NCBI GenBank assembly: GCA_031256095.1
Contig: JAIRRG010000096.1
Location: forward strand, 1 to 7,466
Reading direction: 5' to 3'
DNA length: 7,466 nucleotides
DNA from: Desulfobulbaceae bacterium
GTDB lineage: Bacteria; Desulfobacterota; Desulfobulbia; Desulfobulbales; Desulfocapsaceae
Shown: positions 1 through 4,941 of the stretch, piece after piece
Position numbering within the stretch: the stretch's first letter is position 1
How the letters are laid out: each line of letters starts with the position of its first letter
Position numbers and translations under genes: made by a program
Notes under the pieces: generated by a model
Seen by the model: only the letters and a program-made list of their open reading frames with translations
Database searches by the model: none
What the model was told of the DNA's origin: nothing

Positions 1-515
1 TCGAAGAAATGGATGAAAGGAATCCGTGCCTTAAGACTGGCTTGGGTGGCGACCAAGGCCAGATCCATGCATTCCTGCACGTTCTGTGAGCAGAGCATGG
101 CCCAGCCGGTCTGGCGCGCCGCGTAGATATCACTGTGGTCGCCGAAAATAGAAAGAGCCTGACAGGCTATGGCACGCGCCGAAACATGGAAGACCGTCGG
201 CGTCAGCTCACCAGCGATCTTATACATGTTTGGAATCATCAGCAGTAGGCCCTGCGAGGCGGTGAAGGTGGTGCACAGGGCGCCGGTGGCTAAAGAGCCG
301 TGAATCGCTCCGGCGACGCCGCCTTCCGACTGCATCTGCGTGACGGAAGGCACCGATCCCCAGATATTTTTCTGCTGGCCCGCAGCCTTGGTATCGGCCT
401 CGGCGGCCATCGGCGATGACGGGGTGATGGGATAAATGGTGATAATTTCGCTGGTGGCGTAGGCGACATGGGTACATGCCTGATTGCCATCGATTGTGAC
501 CATTGTACGAGACAT
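1..515 (-). CDS. nifJ: Pyruvate:ferredoxin (flavodoxin) oxidoreductase, N-terminal 171 residues (partial, cut by left edge)
   Basis: This enzyme oxidatively decarboxylates pyruvate to acetyl-CoA and CO2 and passes electrons to ferredoxin or flavodoxin in the cytoplasm; it can run backwards in autotrophs and acetate users. The fragment is the pyrimidine-binding domain I. It shows IYPITPSSPMAE (residues 27-38), MQSEGG (61-66), a TTFTASQGLLLMIPNMYKI stretch (82-100) and the HVSARAIA and FGDHSDIYAARQTG blocks (110-137). Thr31, Glu64 and Arg114 fall at the numbers known for the thiamine/pyruvate-binding residues of the D. africanus enzyme, so the start is well fixed. AAGGAG (522-527) lies 6 nt before the ATG. 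The full protein is normally about 1,170-1,200 residues; the rest, including the FeS and TPP domains, lies outside the window. It is co-directional with ppdK but separated from it by a terminator. The family is certain; the symbol is the conventional one and does not imply a role in nitrogen fixation. Confidence 0.95.
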   Translation of the reverse strand, partial: MSRTMVTIDGNQACTHVAYATSEIITIYPITPSSPMAAEADTKAAGQQKNIWGSVPSVTQMQSEGGVAGAIHGSLATGALCTTFTASQGLLLMIPNMYKIAGELTPTVFHVSARAIACQALSIFGDHSDIYAARQTGWAMLCSQNVQECMDLALVATQASLKARIPFIHFF

Positions 516-521
516 ACGCTT

Positions 522-527
522 CTCCTT
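522..527 (-). promoter_or_regulatory. Ribosome binding site of the PFOR gene
   Basis: On the minus strand AAGGAG stands 6 nt before the ATG at 515. It is the only textbook Shine-Dalgarno before a full-size gene in this window, and it fixes the PFOR start at MSRTMVTIDGN rather than at Met5. Confidence 0.85.
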
Positions 528-677
528 AAAAAGAAATCGGGGAACAGAACAACCCTTTTTCTAGACATGCGGCGACAAGGAGCATTCGTGGAACTCCATT
601 GGGCGCAGGGCTGACTGCCGGAGGATAGAAACCGAGTTTACGGCGAATAATTGCGAATCATTTATTTTACAGGGATT

Positions 678-683
678 ATTATA
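678..683 (-). promoter_or_regulatory. Possible -10 element of a PFOR promoter
   Basis: On the minus strand a perfect TATAAT lies about 165 nt before the PFOR start, in an AT-rich stretch beyond the ppdK terminator, where a promoter is expected. No good -35 hexamer sits 16-18 nt upstream, so it would need an activator or another context. It predicts a leader of roughly 155 nt. The call rests only on one hexamer plus position and is tentative. Confidence 0.35.
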
Positions 684-760
684 TTCATACAAGAAAAAAC
701 TCATTCGTTGCCCTCTGGCATGGATTCTTCCAGGAAACATGTTAGGCGGCGCCGGGCGAC

Positions 761-795
761 AAAAAAACCGTCGTCCGGCATGGGCCAGACGGCGG
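761..795 (-). terminator. Intrinsic terminator after ppdK
   Basis: Read on the minus strand, an 11-bp stem (785-795 with 768-778, containing one C-A mismatch and one G-U pair) closes a 6-nt loop and is followed directly by seven Ts (761-767). It begins about 30 nt after the ppdK stop codon. The GC-rich stem plus U-tract is a standard Rho-independent terminator and argues that PFOR is transcribed from its own promoter. Confidence 0.85.
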
Positions 796-824
796 GTAGT
801 CTTATCGTAAAAAAGTTTCGTGGT

Positions 825-3545
825 TCAGGCTTTTCCGGCTCTGATTGCCGCCTGCGCCGCCGCCAGGCGGGCAATTGGCGCCCGGAAGGGCGAGCAGCTT
901 ACGTAAGTGAGGCCAGTCTGAAAACAGAAAGCCACCGACGCAGGATCGCCACCCTGTTCGCCGCAGATGCCGACCTTTAGGTCCGGGCGGACGGCCCTGC
1001 CCTTTTCCACGGCCATGGCGATCAATTGGCCGACGCCATCGACATCAATGGTCTGGAACGGATCGGCGGGCAACATTTTTTTGTCGAGGTAGCTCTGCAA
1101 AAAGCCGCCGACGTCGTCGCGGCTAAAACCAAAGGTCATTTGTGTCAGGTCGTTGGTGCCGAACGAAAAGAATTCGGCGCTCTTCGCCATGCGGTCGGCC
1201 AGCAGGCAGGCGCGGGGGATTTCGATCATCGTCCCATAAAGATAGTCGATTTTTTCCAGGCCGAACTTCTTGCATACTTCAACGTATACCGCGTCGACGA
1301 TCACCTTGACCGCCTCCAACTCCGACACATCGCAGGTAACAGGCACCATGATTTCCGGGTGCGGCTTTTTGCCTTCTTGCAGCATTTCCGCGGCGGACTC
1401 GAGAATGGCGCGAATCTGCATGGCCGATATATCCGGATAGGTGAGTCCGAGGCGGACGCCGCGATGACCCATCATCGGGTTGGATTCGTGCAAGGCCTCG
1501 CCGCGCTTGATGACTTCCTCGACGCTAATATGCAGGGCTTGGGCCAGTTTTTCCTGATTTTCCCGGCCCCTGGGGACGAACTCGTGCAGCGGCGGGTCGA
1601 GCAGGCGAAAGGTCACAGGTAGGTCGCCCATGACCTCGAGTGTGCTGCGGACCGCCTTTTTCACATAGCCGAACAGCTCGCCAATGGCCGTCGTGATTTC
1701 TTTTTGGCTGTCGCTGAGAATCATTTTGCGCAGCAGAAAGAGCGGCTCGGCGGAACCCTCGCCGTAAAACATGTGCTCGGTGCGGAACAGGCCGATGCCC
1801 TCGGCGCCGAACTCGCGGGCCAGCCTGGCGTCGTCAGGGGTTTCGGCGTTGGCGCGCACGCCCATCTTGCGGTAGCGGTCAACCATGGTCATGAATTCCT
1901 GGAAACGCGGGTTTTCCGAAGCGTCCATCAACGGCAGCTCATCCATGTAGGCAATACCCCTGGTGCCGTTTAAGGTCATGACATCGCCTTCGACCAACAG
2001 AATATCGGTGCCGAGCACCCTGGCCTCTTTCGCTACCGGATTGATGCGCAGTTCACCGGCGCCGACGACGCAGCATTTGCCCCAGCCGCGAGCCACCAGG
2101 GCGGCATGGCTGGTCATACCGCCACGGGCTGTTAGGATTCCTTGGGCGGCGCGCATCCCTTCCACATCTTCGGGATTGGTTTCCTCACGCACCAAAATGA
2201 CCTTTTCGCCACGCCGGTCCCACTCAACGGCGTCGGCGGCGGTGAAAACGATTCTGCCGACCGCCGCGCCTGGTCCGGCGGGCAGGCCAGTGGTCACCGG
2301 GATGACCTTCTTTTCAAACTCCGGGTCGCAAATCGGATGCAGCAGCTCATCAAGCTGGGCCGGACTGACACGCATAACGGCGGTCTTTTCGTCGATGAAA
2401 CCCTCGTGCAGCATATCCATGGCCATGTTCAAAGCCGCTGGGCCGGTGCGTTTACCGATGCGACATTGCAGCATGAACAACTGCCCTTCCTGGATCGTGA
2501 ACTCGATGTCAAGCATGTCTTTGAATGATTTTTCCAGGATGTCGCGCACCTCGCAGATTTCGGCATAGGTCTTTGGCATGGATTCCTCCATGCTCTTTAA
2601 ATGCTTGTTCTGCTCATTTTTGGTGGCGTTGTTCAGCGGGTTTGGGGTGCGGATACCGGCAACCACGTCTTCGCCCTGGGCGTTGATCAGCCATTCACCA
2701 TAAAAAAGGTTTTCACCGGTGGCTGGATTACGCGTGAAGGCGACGCCGGTGGCTGAGGTATCGCCCATGTTGCCAAAGACCATCGACTGAACGTTAACCG
2801 CCGTGCCCCAGTCATCGGGAATGCGCTCAATCTGGCGGTAGGAGATGGCTTTCTTGCCATTCCAGCTTTTAAATACCGCTTTGATTCCGCCTTCAAGTTG
2901 AGCACGAGCGTTGTCAGGGAAGGGTTCGCCCAAAAACTCCTCAATCCGCCATTTGAATTCTTCGGCGAGGAATTGCAGATCCTCGGCGCTTAGCTCGGTG
3001 TCGGAGGTCATGCCCTTGCCCTTGACATAGGTGTGGAGCATGTCGTCAAGTTGCTTCCTGATGGTTTGGTCGCTGTCGGGTTCGATACCCTCCGCCTTTT
3101 CCATGACCACGTCGGCGTACATCATGATCAGGCGGCGGTAGGAATCCCAGACGAAGCGCGGATTGCCGGTGCGAGCGATTAAACCGGGGATGGTGGTGGT
3201 GCACAGGCCAATATTCAACACCGTGTCCATCATGCCAGGCATGGAGCTGCGGGCGCCGGAGCGGCAGGAGACGAGCAGAGGGTTTTCTGGATCGCCGAAT
3301 TTTTTACCCATGATTGTTTCGGTTCCGGCCATTGCCTTCCAGACATCCTCCATCAAGCCTGGCGGTAGTTTGCAGTCGCTGTCGTAGTACTCGGTGCAGA
3401 CCTCGGTGGTGATGGTGAATCCCGCCGGCACCGGCAGGCCGAGTAACGCCATCTCCGCGAGATTGGCCCCTTTGCCGCCGAGCAAGTTGTTCATGTCGGC
3501 CCGTCCCTCGGCTTTTTTCGCTCCAAACGTGTACACTCTTTTCAT
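825..3545 (-). CDS. ppdK: Pyruvate, phosphate dikinase (PPDK)
   Basis: This cytoplasmic enzyme reversibly converts pyruvate, ATP and phosphate to PEP, AMP and pyrophosphate. At 906 residues it is complete (family about 870-950). The N-terminal nucleotide-binding region shows LLGGKGANLAEM (21-32), SCRSGARSSMPGMMDTVLN (93-111) and GVAFTRNP (267-274). The swivelling phosphohistidine domain has GGMTSHAALVARGWGKCC (475-492), with catalytic His480 and the regulatory-type Thr478 preceding it. The C-terminal PEP/pyruvate TIM barrel has GLFRTEHMF (585-593), MMGHRGVRLG (691-700), EIPRA (775-779), FFSFGTNDLTQM (782-803 region) and GICGEQGGDP (859-868) with catalytic Cys861. Gln864 replaces the His I recall in the plant and clostridial GEHGG motif. 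The start at MKRVYTFG matches family N-termini, although only a weak purine stretch (AGAGA) lies upstream. A terminator follows, and a duplicated element and promoter precede it. Beside PFOR it probably serves acetyl-CoA to PEP assimilation or PPi-linked glycolysis; the direction cannot be told from sequence. Confidence 0.98.
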   Translation of the reverse strand: MKRVYTFGAKKAEGRADMNNLLGGKGANLAEMALLGLPVPAGFTITTEVCTEYYDSDCKLPPGLMEDVWKAMAGTETIMGKKFGDPENPLLVSCRSGARSSMPGMMDTVLNIGLCTTTIPGLIARTGNPRFVWDSYRRLIMMYADVVMEKAEGIEPDSDQTIRKQLDDMLHTYVKGKGMTSDTELSAEDLQFLAEEFKWRIEEFLGEPFPDNARAQLEGGIKAVFKSWNGKKAISYRQIERIPDDWGTAVNVQSMVFGNMGDTSATGVAFTRNPATGENLFYGEWLINAQGEDVVAGIRTPNPLNNATKNEQNKHLKSMEESMPKTYAEICEVRDILEKSFKDMLDIEFTIQEGQLFMLQCRIGKRTGPAALNMAMDMLHEGFIDEKTAVMRVSPAQLDELLHPICDPEFEKKVIPVTTGLPAGPGAAVGRIVFTAADAVEWDRRGEKVILVREETNPEDVEGMRAAQGILTARGGMTSHAALVARGWGKCCVVGAGELRINPVAKEARVLGTDILLVEGDVMTLNGTRGIAYMDELPLMDASENPRFQEFMTMVDRYRKMGVRANAETPDDARLAREFGAEGIGLFRTEHMFYGEGSAEPLFLLRKMILSDSQKEITTAIGELFGYVKKAVRSTLEVMGDLPVTFRLLDPPLHEFVPRGRENQEKLAQALHISVEEVIKRGEALHESNPMMGHRGVRLGLTYPDISAMQIRAILESAAEMLQEGKKPHPEIMVPVTCDVSELEAVKVIVDAVYVEVCKKFGLEKIDYLYGTMIEIPRACLLADRMAKSAEFFSFGTNDLTQMTFGFSRDDVGGFLQSYLDKKMLPADPFQTIDVDGVGQLIAMAVEKGRAVRPDLKVGICGEQGGDPASVAFCFQTGLTYVSCSPFRAPIARLAAAQAAIRAGKA

Positions 3546-3621
3546 GTTAGTCTCTGGCTGTTGTTATCAGTAAGGCGTGGGCCGAGCGGAACGCGCAAAA
3601 AGACATCATTCGGGCCACTAC

Positions 3622-3657
3622 CACTTTCGTGGGGCTGACGCAAGCATGGTGACAAAA
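3622..3657. repeat. Tandem repeat upstream of ppdK, copy nearest the gene (36-bp identical core)
   Basis: These 36 bases recur exactly at 3686-3721, a pitch of 64 bp. Similarity continues outside the core, with 10 of 15 bases matching on the 3607-3621 side and a GCGAAA-containing tail on the other, so this is one of two head-to-tail ~64-bp units. On the minus strand, the ppdK sense strand, the core ends in a perfect 4-bp hairpin capped by a GAAA tetraloop (CCAC-GAAA-GTGG, 3621-3632). Identical core with diverged flanks suggests the core is what is being kept. Confidence 0.9.
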
Positions 3658-3685
3658 GAGCGAAAGATACCACTCGGCCTTCTAT

Positions 3686-3721
3686 CACTTTCGTGGGGCT
3701 GACGCAAGCATGGTGACAAAA
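3686..3721. repeat. Tandem repeat upstream of ppdK, distal copy (36-bp identical core)
   Basis: This is the second copy of the 36-bp core at 3622-3657. Its GAAA-capped hairpin keeps only 3 bp, because the fourth pair is lost by a base change at 3685. It would begin within about 10 nt of the start of a transcript from the predicted ppdK promoter. I do not recognise the motif as a known riboswitch or operator. Confidence 0.9.
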
Positions 3722-3733
3722 AAAGCGAAAAAT

Positions 3734-3763
3734 AGTCTACCAAGAACCTCATACCGTTGGCAA
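3734..3763 (-). promoter_or_regulatory. ppdK: Probable sigma-70 promoter of ppdK
   Basis: On the minus strand TTGCCA (3758-3763; 5 of 6 to the -35 consensus) and TAGACT (3734-3739; 4 of 6 to the -10 consensus) are 18 bp apart. Transcription would start near 3727, giving a leader of about 180 nt that carries both tandem repeats. A 7-bp inverted repeat (3769-3787) lies just upstream of the -35. It was predicted from hexamer match and spacing only. Confidence 0.45.
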
Positions 3764-3768
3764 TGATG

Positions 3769-3787
3769 ATATATGTGGCCCATATAT
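3769..3787. repeat. 7-bp inverted repeat upstream of the ppdK -35
   Basis: ATATATG and CATATAT flank a 5-bp TGGCC spacer. The site is centred near -51 relative to the predicted ppdK start, a position often used by activators. It could equally be a weak AT hairpin after the SbmA-like gene, or chance in AT-rich DNA. Confidence 0.35.
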
Positions 3788-3824
3788 TTTATAGCTCTAT
3801 GAAGTTTATCGACTGGCGGTGCGG

Positions 3825-3836
3825 CTTGCCGGCAAG
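3825..3836. repeat. 12-bp perfect palindrome after the SbmA-like gene
   Basis: CTTGCCGGCAAG lies 11 nt past the stop codon of the SbmA-like gene. As RNA it could form only a 4-bp stem with a CCGG loop and has no U-tract, so it is not a convincing terminator. A dimeric-protein binding site is possible. No other copy was noticed in the window. Confidence 0.4.
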
Positions 3837-3846
3837 ATGCTGCTGT

Positions 3847-4812
3847 TTAACGTAGGCCGATATTGGTCTCGAACTCGGTGAGGCGTTTGTGAATCGAACG
3901 CAGCTCGGTAATAGTCGTCCAGTTGGAAATGAAAATGGAGAATGATTCCCGAACCTTACTGAAGGCGTTGGAAACTTGGACAAGAACACCTAGAGTGATA
4001 AGGCCGGAGAATAGCGCCGGTCCCATGAGTAAATAGGGGACGATGACCATCAATTGCTCAAAAAAATTGATCCAAATATCGAAATAGCCATAATGCAAAA
4101 ATAGCCGGTGGTAGTTGATCTTCAATCCCGTGAACAGTGACAGCAAAGTTTCCGGCTGGCCGTAACGGATTTTGTCGTCCTCAGCGTAGACCAACTCTTT
4201 GCGAAAGGCTGCCTCAACCTTCTGGTTATTGTATTCCAGTCCCGGCAGCTTGATGCCGACAAGCCATGAAATAGCCAGGCCACCAAGCGAGACAAGCAAC
4301 GCCACCCAAACGAGGCTGCCGGGGATTTCCTTCAAGCGCGGCAGATCGACGCCTGAGGAGAGGCGCCAGAGAATCGGCAAAAAGGCGAGTAAGGTCATGA
4401 TTGCCCGCACAACCTGGAGACCCAGCGATTCGACGATGCGGGCGAAGCGGTAAATATCCTCCTGGATACGCTGGCTCGACCCTTCAATTTCTTTATCGAC
4501 ACGCCGCCAGTGGGCGAGATAGGAAAAGGTGATCGCCTCGCGCCAGCGAAAAGAATAGAGCCGCGTGAAATAGCTGGTTAAAGTGGCGATCAACACATAG
4601 GGAAAGGCCAGCTTGACGAAGATGAGCATCTGTGCCCAGAACTCATCGACCGAGTGCTCGGTGGCCTTTTGCAGGATGTTGTAGAAGGCGCCATACCAGT
4701 CGTTAATCCGCACCGTTAGTTCTACTTGGGCATAGAGCGACGCCAGAAGCAGAGCCGCGCCGCCCCAAGCCCAGAGAAACCATCTTTTGTTTGCATAAAA
4801 CGCACGAAGCAT
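3847..4812 (-). CDS. Short SbmA/BacA-family inner-membrane transporter
   Basis: SbmA and BacA are inner-membrane, proton-driven transporters that take up peptides such as antimicrobial peptides and microcins; they resemble ABC exporter membrane domains but lack an ATPase. Numbered from the ATG at 4812 (321 aa), the protein shows INDWYGAFYN (36-45), RIQEDIYRFA (115-124), a long conserved block starting LPGLEYNNQKVEAAFRKELV (189-208) and ending YAEDD (213), and NWTTITELRSIHKRL (297-311), all with clear counterparts in E. coli SbmA. Hydrophobic segments lie near 12-32, 60-83, 128-150, 166-186 and 251-280. E. coli SbmA has 406 residues; this one lacks the N-terminal ~80, as in the short branch of the family, so I take it as intact. 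A GTG at 4827 would add five residues; neither start has a Shine-Dalgarno. It is divergent from the LtaS-like gene. Substrate is unknown. Confidence 0.9.
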   Translation of the reverse strand: MLRAFYANKRWFLWAWGGAALLLASLYAQVELTVRINDWYGAFYNILQKATEHSVDEFWAQMLIFVKLAFPYVLIATLTSYFTRLYSFRWREAITFSYLAHWRRVDKEIEGSSQRIQEDIYRFARIVESLGLQVVRAIMTLLAFLPILWRLSSGVDLPRLKEIPGSLVWVALLVSLGGLAISWLVGIKLPGLEYNNQKVEAAFRKELVYAEDDKIRYGQPETLLSLFTGLKINYHRLFLHYGYFDIWINFFEQLMVIVPYLLMGPALFSGLITLGVLVQVSNAFSKVRESFSIFISNWTTITELRSIHKRLTEFETNIGLR

Positions 4813-4905
4813 AATAAAGAATACCACATTTATTGAATAAAACCCGAAAACATCAGGCCCAGCAACGATAGCTCATTGCCGCCGGATTCATTTGCCATCC
4901 CAGGC

Positions 4906-4921
4906 CGCGGGTGATGCCGCG
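4906..4921 (+). other. Small GC-rich dyad in the divergent intergenic region
   Basis: CGCGG and CCGCG (4906-4910 and 4917-4921) can pair around a 6-nt loop about 20 nt before the start of the LtaS-like gene. It could lie in that gene's leader or be an operator. The rest of 4813-4941 shows no convincing promoter hexamers for either gene, although the AT-rich 4810-4850 stretch is the likely place. Confidence 0.25.
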
Positions 4922-4941
4922 CCGTTTCAGTGACTATAACC

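Noticed and set aside
540..565. Plus-strand terminator (GGGG...CCC followed by TTTTT)
   Set aside because: Only a 3-bp stem can form, and there is no plus-strand gene upstream to terminate.
651..980. Open frame on the plus strand across the ppdK 3' end (109 codons)
   Set aside because: It overlaps the terminator and the end of ppdK in antisense and has no ribosome binding site or recognisable sequence.
1026..1622. Long open frame on the plus strand opposite ppdK (198 codons), with similar ones at 1704-1973 and 1963-2568
   Set aside because: They lie fully antisense to an unmistakable PPDK, have low-complexity compositions typical of antisense frames in GC-rich genes, and show no recognisable motif.
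3622..3670. Hammerhead ribozyme on the plus strand
   Set aside because: CTGACGC followed later by CGAAA looks similar, but the invariant CUGANGA core is broken and no closing stems fit.
3622..3721. Cyclic-di-GMP (GEMM-I) or guanidine-II riboswitch
   Set aside because: The plus strand has GACGCAAGC, reminiscent of the GEMM GGGACGCAAAGCC, and hairpins come in pairs as in mini-ykkC. But the GEMM GGCAAACC segment and the ACGR loops are absent, and the resemblance is on the strand opposite to ppdK.
3607..3734. CRISPR array
   Set aside because: There are only two copies, and the intervening sequence is itself similar to the flank of the other copy, so this is a tandem duplication rather than repeats with unrelated spacers.
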